Assembly (NCBI RefSeq): GCF_013407595.1
Contig: NZ_JABEKX010000004.1
Location: 27,182-91,181, forward strand
Length of the DNA stretch: 64,000 bases
DNA from: Lacticaseibacillus absianus
GTDB lineage: Bacteria > Bacillota > Bacilli > Lactobacillales > Lactobacillaceae
Reading direction: 5' to 3'
The notes under the pieces are model-generated. The model saw only the letters and a program-made list of their open reading frames with translations, made no database searches and had not been told where the DNA came from. Of this stretch, positions 50,858-58,775 are shown one piece after another; position 1 is the stretch's first letter; every line of letters begins with the position of its first letter. The position numbers were made by a program, and so were the translations under genes.

Positions 50858-51783
50858 TGCATTACGGTGTGATCGACCTCGGCTCCAACTCTGCGCGCTT
50901 GAGCGTGTGGGCGCTGGATGCCGACGGGACCCCCAAACAGGTCCTCAAACTCAAGGAGATGGTGCGCCTGTCTGAGGGGATGGGGCCGACGCGTACCCTA
51001 CAGGAGCCGGCCATGAGTCGGACCATTGCGGCCTTGAGCCGCTTTGTGACCGCGGCGGCAGCCTTTGACGATTTGACGCTTGAGGCGTATGCGACTGCCG
51101 CGACGCGCCAGGCCAGCAACCAGAAGGAGTTTCTGCGCCGCGTGCGCCAGGCGACTGCCCTGGTGATCACCGTGATCGAAGGGACGCGCGAGGCCGAGCT
51201 CGATTACCTCGGTGTGATCAACACATTGCCGATCCAAAACGCGCTGATCCTTGATACTGGCGGCGCGTCGACCGAACTGGTCCTAGTCCAGAACCGCAAG
51301 TTGCAGCATCGCGTCTCGCTGCCAGTGGGTTCGGTCAACTTGACCGAGCGCTACCTCGGCCGTGATCAGATCAGTGCCGCCGAGCTCTTCAACCTGATCT
51401 CCGAATTCAACCGCGTGCTCAACTCGATCTGGTGGCTACGCAAAGCACTGAACCTGCCGATCGTCGCACTGGGCGGCTCCAACCGCACGCTGGCTAAGAT
51501 CCAGCGGCGTAAGGAGCAGATGGTGAACTTTGAAGATATTCATGGTTACCGAATGGCGACCACTGCCGCCAACGCGATCTTCGCCGATATTCTGAGCAAG
51601 GACCTCGACGGACGCAAGGCGGTCCCTGGCCTGGCGAAGGAGCGCGCCGACATTATCGTCGGCGGTCTGATCCCGGTGATCACGATGATCCGCTACCTCG
51701 ACTCCGACCGGCTGACCTTCTCCCAAAATGGGCTGCGTGAAGGCGCGTTGTACGCCTACCTCAACGCGCACGAACTGGTCTGA
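50857..51783 (+). CDS. ppx2: exopolyphosphatase (short form)
   Basis: 308 residues, one Ppx/GppA actin-like domain without the C-terminal HD domain. Motifs are intact: DLGSNSARLSVWAL, ATAATRQASN, VIEGTREAELDYLGV (catalytic Glu), LDTGGASTELVLVQ and SVNLTERYL. It removes terminal phosphate from polyphosphate, or hydrolyses pppGpp. The ATG overlaps the ppk stop (TGATG), so levels of making and breaking enzymes are coupled. Confidence 0.9.
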   Translation: MHYGVIDLGSNSARLSVWALDADGTPKQVLKLKEMVRLSEGMGPTRTLQEPAMSRTIAALSRFVTAAAAFDDLTLEAYATAATRQASNQKEFLRRVRQATALVITVIEGTREAELDYLGVINTLPIQNALILDTGGASTELVLVQNRKLQHRVSLPVGSVNLTERYLGRDQISAAELFNLISEFNRVLNSIWWLRKALNLPIVALGGSNRTLAKIQRRKEQMVNFEDIHGYRMATTAANAIFADILSKDLDGRKAVPGLAKERADIIVGGLIPVITMIRYLDSDRLTFSQNGLREGALYAYLNAHELV

Positions 51784-51859
51784 GGGTCGGCTGCTGAGGC
51801 CATCAGGGCATGACCTCGTCAATGGCTCAGGACTAGTTCAGCGTGGGATGCGCCTTGCA

Positions 51860-52005
51860 GTGGCCCCGGTCTAAGCGTGTGCCGGCCTGTCACACATGGC
51901 GTTCGAACGGGCAATACGCGCCAGATAAGCGCAGCCACCTGTCGATCCCGCACGTCGGGGTCATAGGGGACTGCGCTTTTTTGGGCGTTAACCCGCGTGA
52001 TGGTC
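51860..52005 (+). repeat. structured intergenic repeat, copy 4
   Basis: Shares GCGTTCGAACGGGCA and the preceding CTAAGCGTGTGCCGGCCTGT region with copy 3, then a different hairpin (AAGCGCAG at 51927 with CTGCGCTT at 51971; inner GATCCCG/CGGGGTC), then GGGCGTTAACCCGCGTGATG matching the conserved end. It fills most of the gap 51784-52144; nothing else but the promoter of the next gene is seen there. Confidence 0.7.
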
Positions 52006-52144
52006 GTGTCGGGCCATGGCAAGGCGGCGTGCAAAGGTTTCATTAAAAAAAGTGCCCCGGCGTGTGCACCCAGGACCGCTCTGCTATGCTTGATCTACCC
52101 GCGGATGATCACGGGGGGTCACGTTAACGAATGGAGAATTGCAC

Positions 52145-53119
52145 ATGAAAAAATGGTTGATCGCGCTCACCTTGAGTGCTGTAAGTATGCTAGGCCTTGC
52201 CGTCACACCAGTCCACGCAGATGACACTTGGGCGCCGGTCGCGACGCTGGGGACGAGCCTGACGGCCGATCAGAAAAGTGGCACACTGACCACGTTGGAG
52301 AATGCGGCCGGCGTGTCCAATGTCAGTGAGCTGACCGTCACCGGCGACACGCTCGTCAAGTACCTGAATCCGGCGGGCTCAACGTTCACGAGCGCCAGCG
52401 GCGTGTGGTCCAGCGCGTTGGTGCAAAAAACCGATGACGGGGGCATCAACGTCAAGATCGTGCCGTACAACGGGACCAACAACATCACGACGATCACGGC
52501 CGACCAATACCGCAATGCCGCCTTGACCGCCGGGGTGACCAATGCCAACCTCTACATCACAAGCGCAGTCCGCATCGACGGCTCGGGCGCACTGGCCGGG
52601 GTCTACGCGGCTTTTGCGCGTAATGGCCAGACGCTCAACAGCGCGCAGATCAACGCCGCGCAGTCCGAGGTCAACACGCTTTCGGCGATCACAAGCGCCA
52701 ACCAGGACAAGGATGGCTACACCGATAAGCAACTCAACAACGCGGTTGCCGGGATGAAAAAGGACATGGCGAACCAGAGCAATAGCGGGACGCAGACCTT
52801 GTCGCAAAACCAGATCGGGAACATCGTGGACTCGCAACTGAACGCAAATAACCTGACCAACATCATTACCAACGACCAGCGCACGCAGATCGTCAACCTG
52901 CTGGTGAAGATCCAATCCTCCGGCGCGCTGAAGTCTAGTGACTTCAAGGCGCAAGCCCAGAAGCTGGCGACGAGCATCCAGAATAGTGCCAAGAGCCTAT
53001 TCAACAAGCTTGCGAGCCTGAACACGGCGGAGAACCGCAACTTTTTGCAGAAGGTCGGCGATAGCATCGCCAACTTTTTCAAGGCACTATTCGACTGGGT
53101 TGCCGGGTGGTTCAACTAG
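52145..53119 (+). CDS. secreted DUF1002 family protein
   Basis: 324 residues from ATG 52145 (TGGAG 8 bases upstream). Signal peptide MKKWLIALTLSAVSMLGLA...VHA, probable cleavage after VHA (residue 25). The mature protein starts DDTWAPVATLGTSLTADQKSG, the DUF1002 start, and has a helical, Asn/Gln-rich C-terminal half ending SIANFFKALFDWVAGWFN, an amphipathic helix. Function is not known. It carries its own promoter-like TGCTATGCT upstream and a strong terminator downstream. Confidence 0.85.
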   Translation: MKKWLIALTLSAVSMLGLAVTPVHADDTWAPVATLGTSLTADQKSGTLTTLENAAGVSNVSELTVTGDTLVKYLNPAGSTFTSASGVWSSALVQKTDDGGINVKIVPYNGTNNITTITADQYRNAALTAGVTNANLYITSAVRIDGSGALAGVYAAFARNGQTLNSAQINAAQSEVNTLSAITSANQDKDGYTDKQLNNAVAGMKKDMANQSNSGTQTLSQNQIGNIVDSQLNANNLTNIITNDQRTQIVNLLVKIQSSGALKSSDFKAQAQKLATSIQNSAKSLFNKLASLNTAENRNFLQKVGDSIANFFKALFDWVAGWFN

Positions 53120-53125
53120 GACAGA

Positions 53126-53178
53126 CTAAAGCGCCGCTGATGTGATGCGTACCCGTCATCGCATCAGCGGCGCTTTAG
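53126..53178. terminator. strong bidirectional terminator
   Basis: CTAAAGCGCCGCTGATG pairs with CATCAGCGGCGCTTTAG; further pairing inside. Between converging genes. Confidence 0.88.
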
Positions 53179-53188
53179 TGCTGGCGGC

Positions 53189-53659
53189 TCAGTTCAGGTC
53201 GATGACCGCCTCACTGTGGTGGAAGACCCGCCCGCTGGGTAGCGTCACCGTGGCGGTGAGCGTCAGCGGCAGACCGGCGCCCAAGTGGGTGAGGGTCTGT
53301 GCGTCGATACCAGCTGTACCGGTCAGTTGGTGACGAGTGGCCGTGACGAGGACCGTGCGCTGGTAGTAGAGGCGGTGCGTGGCCCCGGTCAGTTTCAGCG
53401 TGAGTCGAGTCCCGCGCGGCACTGGCGTCTGGAGCGTCAGGTCGATGGTCGGACTACGTTTGAGGGTGTAACGGTCGAAACCTTGCTTGTGGACCTGTGC
53501 GGTGAATGTGAGATCAGTCACGGGACTGTCGGTGCTCAACACCAAGTTGGCATAGAGCTGGTGATCGCTGCGCCGGGTCGCCTTAACAAGGGTCAGCGTG
53601 GTGGCCAGGGTGAGCGCTAGGGCGGTCAGGATCAAGATCAGGATGTGGGTGCGTTTCAT
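53189..53659 (-). CDS. membrane-anchored or secreted protein, unknown
   Basis: 156 residues from ATG 53659 (GAGGG 7 bases upstream; the frame opens earlier at 53683). MKRTHILILILTALALTLATTL is a signal anchor. The rest is rich in Thr, Leu and Val with a beta pattern (LVLSTDSPVTDLTFTAQVHK, LTLQTPVPRGTRLTLKLTG), like a single immunoglobulin-type sandwich exposed outside the cell. I recognise no family. It lies 55 bases downstream of a DHFR-like gene in the same direction. Confidence 0.6.
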   Translation of the reverse strand: MKRTHILILILTALALTLATTLTLVKATRRSDHQLYANLVLSTDSPVTDLTFTAQVHKQGFDRYTLKRSPTIDLTLQTPVPRGTRLTLKLTGATHRLYYQRTVLVTATRHQLTGTAGIDAQTLTHLGAGLPLTLTATVTLPSGRVFHHSEAVIDLN

Positions 53660-53713
53660 CGGCAGGCCCTCTCGGACACACAAACGCCGGCAGGGTCGCC
53701 GGCGCAGGCATAC

Positions 53714-54244
53714 TTATTTTTGAACGGCGTAGGTCAGGGTGACGAACTGGTCGTGTTGTGTCGCATCGGTTAGCTGCAACGGGACGTCGGTCAGGTTGCT
53801 GGCGACGAGGCTGATGCCATCGCCCAGGAGCACTGGCGCGATGGTGATGATCAGCGTGTCGATCAGGTCTTCTTTGAGCAGATCGGTGAAGATGTCTGCC
53901 CCGCCGACTAACCAAATATCTTTACCGGGCTTGGCTTTCAGCTGGCGCACGAAGTTCGGGATGTTGCCGGCAACGACAGTCGTCGGGTCATCGGTGTCAT
54001 GCATCGTGGTGGAGAAGACATAGCTTTCTTTGTCCTGATACGGGTAGACGCCGGCTTTTTGCAGCGCCCGCTGATACGTTTTGCGGCCCATCAGCACGGT
54101 ATCGATGCTCTGGTAAAAATCCTGGTACGCTGCGTCGGCCGCGCTGGAGTTCAGCTTGCTCAAGAAGCTGGTCGACCCATCGCGCTCGGCAATGAAGCCG
54201 TCCAGACTCTCAGATAGATAGAGGATCACGTTACGTTCGGTCAT
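53714..54244 (-). CDS. DHFR/RibD-like reductase
   Basis: 176 residues. It begins NVILYLSESLDGFIAERDG and contains DTVLMGRKTYQRAL, YVFSTTMHD, IWLVGGADIFTDLL and IAPVLLGDGISL, the pattern of the RibD C-terminal/DHFR-like family (YwjB/YyaP type). It binds NADPH and probably reduces a folate- or pyrimidine-like compound; it is not the main dihydrofolate reductase. Its promoter (TACAAT -10) overlaps a TGATAC-N7-GTATCA palindrome, and a cre-like site lies at 54289. Confidence 0.85.
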   Translation of the reverse strand: MTERNVILYLSESLDGFIAERDGSTSFLSKLNSSAADAAYQDFYQSIDTVLMGRKTYQRALQKAGVYPYQDKESYVFSTTMHDTDDPTTVVAGNIPNFVRQLKAKPGKDIWLVGGADIFTDLLKEDLIDTLIITIAPVLLGDGISLVASNLTDVPLQLTDATQHDQFVTLTYAVQK

Positions 54245-54288
54245 TCTGCCACCTCATTTCACTTGATACGTTCATTGTATCACAAAAA

Positions 54289-54302
54289 AGAAAGCGCTCA
54301 CA
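54289..54302. promoter_or_regulatory. cre-like site upstream of the DHFR-like gene
   Basis: AGAAAGCGCTCACA matches the cre consensus at 12 of 14 positions, and its first 13 bases are identical to the site at 27816 read in reverse. It lies near the -35 of the DHFR-like gene. Confidence 0.5.
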
Positions 54303-54501
54303 GGATGAATCCGCCCCCGCCGATCGACCGCAACCGGTACTGGTGGGTCACGGCTGACGCTGGCCAACATGTGGTGGTCGAGCGGTCGACCCGAACGCAC
54401 AGGGCCCGGCCCACCGCCGTTCATCTAAAAATTCGTTGAGACGTACAAAAAAACTAAAGTGTTTTTATGAATATTGACCGACTTTTAGCGAAAAATCACG
54501 A
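54303..54501. other. non-coding part of the 54245-54781 gap
   Basis: GC-rich, then abruptly AT-rich near 54420. No gene is seen. TTGACC at about 54473 is too far from the -10 at 54502 to be its -35. Confidence 0.4.
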
Positions 54502-54512
54502 TACAATATAAC
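54502..54512 (+). promoter_or_regulatory. -10 region of the sRNA candidate
   Basis: TACAAT and TATAAC overlap here. TTTTAG 18 bases upstream of TATAAC is a weak -35. The surrounding AT-rich DNA contrasts with the genome. Confidence 0.5.
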
Positions 54513-54514
54513 CA

Positions 54515-54614
54515 TACTTAAGGCAATGGTAATCGGCCTTATGCTTACACATTAACTTACACTCCCAAAAAAGTTCCCCCAAACTTTTCCACCAGCGATG
54601 GTGGTTTTTTTTTT
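54515..54614 (+). ncRNA. candidate C-rich small regulatory RNA
   Basis: About 100 nt from a promoter-like sequence to a perfect terminator. Three hairpins: TAAGGC/GGCCTTA near 54519-54541; AAAAGTT-CCCCCA-AACTTTT (54569-54588) presenting CCCCCA in the loop; and the terminator CCACC-AGCGAT-GGTGG followed by ten T (54589-54614). A single-stranded ACACTCCC lies between the first two. Exposed CCC motifs are how several Gram-positive sRNAs (RsaE, LhrC and FsrA types) pair with ribosome binding sites. No open frame with a ribosome binding site is present. Confidence 0.65.
54589..54614 (+). terminator. terminator of the sRNA candidate
   Basis: CCACC, AGCGAT loop, GGTGG, then ten T, the longest T-run in the window. 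Confidence 0.92.
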
Positions 54615-54781
54615 GCCCTTTGGCAGCGGCGCGGCGAACAAACTCGTCACGTGCGGCGGATTAGGGTGACAGCGCGTCCGCACCCCGGTAGACTGGAGAC
54701 AAAGGGACGGGGGCCAACGAACTACCCTGGCCTATGTCTGTGATGCGCAGGGTTCGCACAGTCGGATGAAGGGAGACTATG

Positions 54782-55441
54782 ATGGCGAAACTATTGAAGG
54801 TCGGCTATTGGTTGAACGTGCTGGGTGGGGTTGCGTACCTCGTCGTGTGCGTTCCGGCACTGTTGGCGGGACACCCCCTGTATCCCGGTCAGACGATGCT
54901 TGCGGTACAGGTGGCCGCCGGGATCGGATTGGCGTTAGCGCCGCTGTTGATCGAGCGGCTGGGACATTTTCGCTTTCCACTCTTATTGAAGGTGATCTAC
55001 GAGGCATTCATCCTCGCTTCCGTCCTGCTGGGTACTGGGATGCAGTTCTATAGTATCCCGTACTGGGACAAGTTCTTGCACCTATTCTCCGCGGCGCTAC
55101 TGGCCGGTCTGGGCCTGGCGATCTTTGGTGCACTAACCCCGCGCGCACAGCTTCAACGCACCTCACCGCTGCTCCTTGCGCTGTTTGCGCTCAGCTTCGG
55201 AGTGCTGCTCGGCGTGTTCTGGGAGTTCTATGAATTCACCGGTGACGGGCTCGGCGGGCTGAACATGCAACGCTATATGAGTGGGCACACACCGCTGGTC
55301 GGTCGCGCCGCACTGATGGACACGATGGGAGACCTGTTCGCCGACGTGTTCGGCGCGTTGGTGCTCGCGGTCTGGACGTACCTCGGCGTGTCACATGACC
55401 GCGCGTGGCTAGACACCTTCATGTTCGATCATCGCGCCTGA
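54782..55441 (+). CDS. integral membrane protein, DUF2238/YjdF-like
   Basis: 219 residues from the second ATG (54782), which is better spaced from AAGGGAG than the ATG at 54779. About six hydrophobic helices. YWDKFLHLFSAALLAGLGL, GVLLGVFWEFYEFTGDG and DTMGDLFADVFGAL carry the conserved Asp, His and Glu of the DUF2238 (YjdF-like) family. Function is unknown. It overlaps the end of the converging SUKH-like gene by 13 bases. Confidence 0.75.
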   Translation: MAKLLKVGYWLNVLGGVAYLVVCVPALLAGHPLYPGQTMLAVQVAAGIGLALAPLLIERLGHFRFPLLLKVIYEAFILASVLLGTGMQFYSIPYWDKFLHLFSAALLAGLGLAIFGALTPRAQLQRTSPLLLALFALSFGVLLGVFWEFYEFTGDGLGGLNMQRYMSGHTPLVGRAALMDTMGDLFADVFGALVLAVWTYLGVSHDRAWLDTFMFDHRA

Positions 55442-56070
55442 TCGAACCGAACCAAGGCGGCGTGCTGCGCAGGGGTGAGGCGGTGGGCCATGAAGCGCCG
55501 CACGAAGGCCGCTTCTTCCTGGGCTGCGGCGCGCCGATCAGCCTCCGGCGCCGTGGCGAGCACTGGGAGCCAAGCCGCCCAATCCGCGGGCCAGTCCTCA
55601 CGTAGCGTGGCGAACAGCGTCGGCAGACTAGCCCCATCTGCCACGAGCATCGCGTGAGCACGCTGCTGTGCCGTGATCGGCTCGGCCAGCGTCGGGGCGC
55701 GCCAGGTCAGCTGCGCAAGCAAGGCCTCGAAGCTCGGCGCCACGGTCAGCCACTGATCGACGTCTTGGTCGATGTAGCGGATGCTCGGTGGAGTGGTGGT
55801 AAAATCAAAGCAGAATAGCTGGGCGTCGTCACAGGCGAACGGCACGAGGTCGGGGGTCACCGGGGCGGCCACAGGGCCTTCGCCCGGTGCCAAGAAGGCG
55901 TGAATTGCCGCGCCGTCTGGGGCCCAGCTGGTCGGCTCGGTCGTCGGTAGGAACCAGGTGTGCGGCCATTGGCCCGTCGTGATCAAGGCAGTGTACGCCG
56001 ATGGGATCCGCGGATCGGGAGTCAATGTCGGTAAGGGTAATGGGGGGATCGAGTTGGGCCAAGGGTGCAT
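55429..56070 (-). CDS. SUKH (SMI1/KNR4)-like protein
   Basis: 213 residues, ATG 56070 after AAGAAGG. The pattern IPSAYTALITTGQWPHTW, then LVPFACDDAQLFCFDFTTTP, SIRYIDQDVDQWLTVAPSFE and ALLAQLTW is that of SUKH domains, which in bacteria often serve as immunity proteins against polymorphic toxins. A helical C-terminal extension (about 130-213) is rich in Ala and Arg. No toxin gene is adjacent. The assignment rests on pattern, not on alignment. Confidence 0.6.
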   Translation of the reverse strand: MHPWPNSIPPLPLPTLTPDPRIPSAYTALITTGQWPHTWFLPTTEPTSWAPDGAAIHAFLAPGEGPVAAPVTPDLVPFACDDAQLFCFDFTTTPPSIRYIDQDVDQWLTVAPSFEALLAQLTWRAPTLAEPITAQQRAHAMLVADGASLPTLFATLREDWPADWAAWLPVLATAPEADRRAAAQEEAAFVRRFMAHRLTPAQHAALVRFDQAR

Positions 56071-56175
56071 GCAGGCGACCTTCTTTCGGTAGGGTTGCTT
56101 TCATCCTAACACGTTCCCCAGCAAGGCACCCCGAAATGTCGTATAATCAGCGTAGAACGGAGAAGGAGCAAGACG

Positions 56176-56928
56176 TTGCGTAACACTTTGATCTATGTGC
56201 ATTATGAACCGTTGGCGCACCTATTCCTGACGGCGGGCCTGTCCGCAAGCGACGTACTGGCTGCGGCGCGCGTGCCGTTTCGGCACCTGCTGCTGCTGCC
56301 GCCGGTGTCGGATGACGAGTTCATCGATCCGCATACTGGCTTCAACGAGATTAGCGGCGCAGAGGCGGTGGCCGCCTTTTTGCGGAGCAAACAGGCGCGC
56401 GACCGCAGCTGGTTGGATTATAAGCATGGGACTTACCTGCGCGAGTTGACACCAAGCGAGATCGCCGAGCTCTTGTATCTCGGGCACGCTAAGCGCCACA
56501 TTCAGCCGCCTTACTACTATAAGCTCCAAAACCAGATCGTCTACCTGCCGCTGAATAACGACATGGTGACGCTGTATGTCCGCAAGCTTGAGCTGTTCAG
56601 TCAGACGTTGTCGGCGGCGATCGTGCGCAACTTGCGGCTGGCCGCCAATGACCAGCCGTTCTGGTTGCGGCTGCGATCGCAGCATTTTCCCGCGGTGCCG
56701 TCGAGTGTGATCGAGACGCTGTACCCAGCGCTTGAGGACGGTCTGATGTTCGACCTCAGTCGGGGCGGATTCAGCCGTGATCAGGTCAAGATCCCGCTGG
56801 TGCACCCAAAGGGCCGCTTTGTGCCGGATCAGGTGCTGGCGCCTGATCAAGGCGAGCGCCGCGGCGATCTGATCTTGGTGCGCGCGACCGGTCAGTGGCG
56901 AGTGACCGGATTGACCCAACCGATATAA
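56176..56928 (+). CDS. conserved protein upstream of murF, unknown
   Basis: 250 residues with a TTG start at 56176 preceded by AAGGAGCAAG. There are no membrane segments. Features: LIYVHYEPLAHLFLTAGLSA, LLPPVSDDEFIDPHTGF, and a Tyr/Gln-rich stretch KRHIQPPYYYKLQNQIVYL. I recognise no domain. It stands 19 bases before murF in the same direction and may be cotranscribed. Confidence 0.7.
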   Translation: MRNTLIYVHYEPLAHLFLTAGLSASDVLAAARVPFRHLLLLPPVSDDEFIDPHTGFNEISGAEAVAAFLRSKQARDRSWLDYKHGTYLRELTPSEIAELLYLGHAKRHIQPPYYYKLQNQIVYLPLNNDMVTLYVRKLELFSQTLSAAIVRNLRLAANDQPFWLRLRSQHFPAVPSSVIETLYPALEDGLMFDLSRGGFSRDQVKIPLVHPKGRFVPDQVLAPDQGERRGDLILVRATGQWRVTGLTQPI

Positions 56929-56947
56929 AGAAGGAGTGTTCGAATCA

Positions 56948-58336
56948 ATGAAGATGAAGCTGAGTGAGATCGCACGCGTGGTGGGGGCCACGTGTCCGGT
57001 TGCGGAAGAGGATTGCCCGACGATCACCGGAGTCGCGTTCGATACGCGCGACTTGCAGCCGGGTGAGCTGTTCGTCCCGCTGATATCGGCGCGCGACGGC
57101 CACGACTTTATTCCCAATGCGGCGGCGGCCGGGGCGGCGGCCACTTTCGTGCAGGCCGACCACGCCCCGCTGGCGACGACGATCCCTCAGCTGATCGTCC
57201 CGGACCCGATGACTGCGTTACGTAGCCTGGCGCGTTACTATCTCATGATGAAGGTCAACCCCAAGGTGGTCGCGATCACGGGGAGCAACGGCAAGACGAC
57301 GACCAAGGACATGACAGCCGCCGTCTTGGCGACGCAGTACCATGTCTGGAAGACCAAGGACAATTTCAACAACGAGATCGGCGTGCCGATGACGATCCTT
57401 GCGATGGATACCAATACGGAAGTGCTGGTCATCGAGATGGGAATGGACCGGCCGGGTCAGCTCCATGACAAGAGCCTGTTGGTCGAGCCTGACGTCGCTG
57501 TGATCACCATGATCGGTGAGGCGCACATCGAGTTCTTCAAGACACGCGATAAGATCGCGGACGCCAAAATGGAGATCGTCGACGGGCTCAAGGCGGACGG
57601 CCTGTTCGTCTACAACGGTGACGAGCCGCTACTGCGCGAACGCGCAGCGGCGGTGCCGCAGGAGCAGCGGACCTTTGGCCTCGACCCGGACAACAAACTG
57701 TTCGCACGTGATATCGCGACTTTCGAGGACCACACGGACTTCTCGCTATCGCGTTGGCCAGACTTGCGCTTCACCATCCCGGTGATGGGGGAGTACAACG
57801 TGACCAACGCCTTGGCTGCCATCCTGGTCGGTCGCCGCTTTCACATTCGCCCGGAAGCGATCCAGTCAGCGCTGGCGGATTTTGCCATCACCAAGAACCG
57901 GACGCAGTGGGTGACTGGAGATGCCGGTGAGCAGATCCTGAGCGACGTCTACAACGCCAACCCGACCGCGATGAAAGCTGTCCTCACTGACTTTAGCGAA
58001 TTTCCGACCCAAGGCCGGCGCATCGCGGTGCTCGGGGATATGCTTGAACTCGGTGAGGCCAGCGGTGCGCTGCACGCTAGCGTTGCCACGGCGCTGGACC
58101 CGGCTAAGGTGCAAGACGTCTACCTATACGGCGATGAGATCGTGACGTTGCGCGACGCCTTAGCGGCCAAATACGATGCGGCGCACCTGCACTACTTCCC
58201 GAAGGCGGATCAGTCGCGCTTGACCGCGGCCTTGCTGGACGATGTCGGCCACGCGGACATGGTGATGCTCAAGGCCAGCCACGGCCTACACCTCGAAGTC
58301 GTCTTGGCCGCTTTGATCAACGGGACGCGCGCCTGA
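56948..58336 (+). CDS. murF: UDP-MurNAc-tripeptide:D-Ala-D-Ala ligase
   Basis: 462 residues from ATG 56948. It adds D-Ala-D-Ala to the peptidoglycan precursor using ATP in the cytoplasm. Mur ligase motifs: N-terminal GVAFDTRDLQPGELFVPL, P-loop AITGSNGKTTTKDM, VIEMGMDRPGQL, GEYNVTNALAAI and DVYNANPTAMKA. Length is normal. AGGAG lies 11 bases before the start, slightly long. Its order before cshA, acpS and alr is standard for Lactobacillaceae. Confidence 0.96.
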   Translation: MKMKLSEIARVVGATCPVAEEDCPTITGVAFDTRDLQPGELFVPLISARDGHDFIPNAAAAGAAATFVQADHAPLATTIPQLIVPDPMTALRSLARYYLMMKVNPKVVAITGSNGKTTTKDMTAAVLATQYHVWKTKDNFNNEIGVPMTILAMDTNTEVLVIEMGMDRPGQLHDKSLLVEPDVAVITMIGEAHIEFFKTRDKIADAKMEIVDGLKADGLFVYNGDEPLLRERAAAVPQEQRTFGLDPDNKLFARDIATFEDHTDFSLSRWPDLRFTIPVMGEYNVTNALAAILVGRRFHIRPEAIQSALADFAITKNRTQWVTGDAGEQILSDVYNANPTAMKAVLTDFSEFPTQGRRIAVLGDMLELGEASGALHASVATALDPAKVQDVYLYGDEIVTLRDALAAKYDAAHLHYFPKADQSRLTAALLDDVGHADMVMLKASHGLHLEVVLAALINGTRA

Positions 58337-58440
58337 GCCGAACGGCGGTCAGCTGGTTTCAGTTTTTGGGTCCGGTACACTGCCGGAATCACCACAGACA
58401 GGCTCAAGGCGACGACATCCGTAGTTTTCGCTCGCAGTTC

Positions 58441-58480
58441 AAGCACGGCCCCAGTCAACCCCGAGTGTGGGGCTGACTGG
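58441..58480. terminator. large hairpin after murF
   Basis: AAGCACGGCCCCAGTC pairs perfectly with GACTGGGGCCGTGCTT, with an inner CCCC/GGGG stem. No T-run, so termination may be weak. The gap 58337-58618 shows nothing else. Confidence 0.65.
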
Positions 58481-58618
58481 GGCCGTGCTTATGCGCTGAA
58501 CGGGGGATGGAACGGGCGGACTTGATCGCGCGTCCTGTTCTGGGATCGTTGCGGGCGACCGCGAACCGTTGCTCATGGTGCGTCCCCTGATTGCATCTGT
58601 CGGCGGGGAGACAAACAT

Positions 58619-58647
58619 TTGTGTTCCCTTCCAAACAATGGTAAGAT
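58619..58647 (+). promoter_or_regulatory. cshA promoter
   Basis: TTGTGT (58619-58624), 17-base spacer, TAAGAT (58642-58647). It predicts a 5' leader of about 120 nt. Confidence 0.65.
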
Positions 58648-58654
58648 AGATAGG

Positions 58655-58775
58655 ACACTTTTCAGAAAATAGCCGTGGTTGACCGAGACACCGTGTTTCT
58701 TCTTGGTCGTGGGCGGCTTTTCGCATGACCAGGAGTGCCGGGCATTGCCCGGCACACATTTAAGGAGGAACATTT
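58655..58775 (+). promoter_or_regulatory. structured 5' leader of cshA
   Basis: Two structures: an AGCCG...CGGCT stem with inner GACC/GGTC and GAGA/TCTT pairing (about 58670-58717), and a 9-bp hairpin GTGCCGGGC-ATT-GCCCGGCAC (58736-58756) just before TAAGGAGG. This looks like a folding-dependent, perhaps temperature-dependent, leader. Confidence 0.55.
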
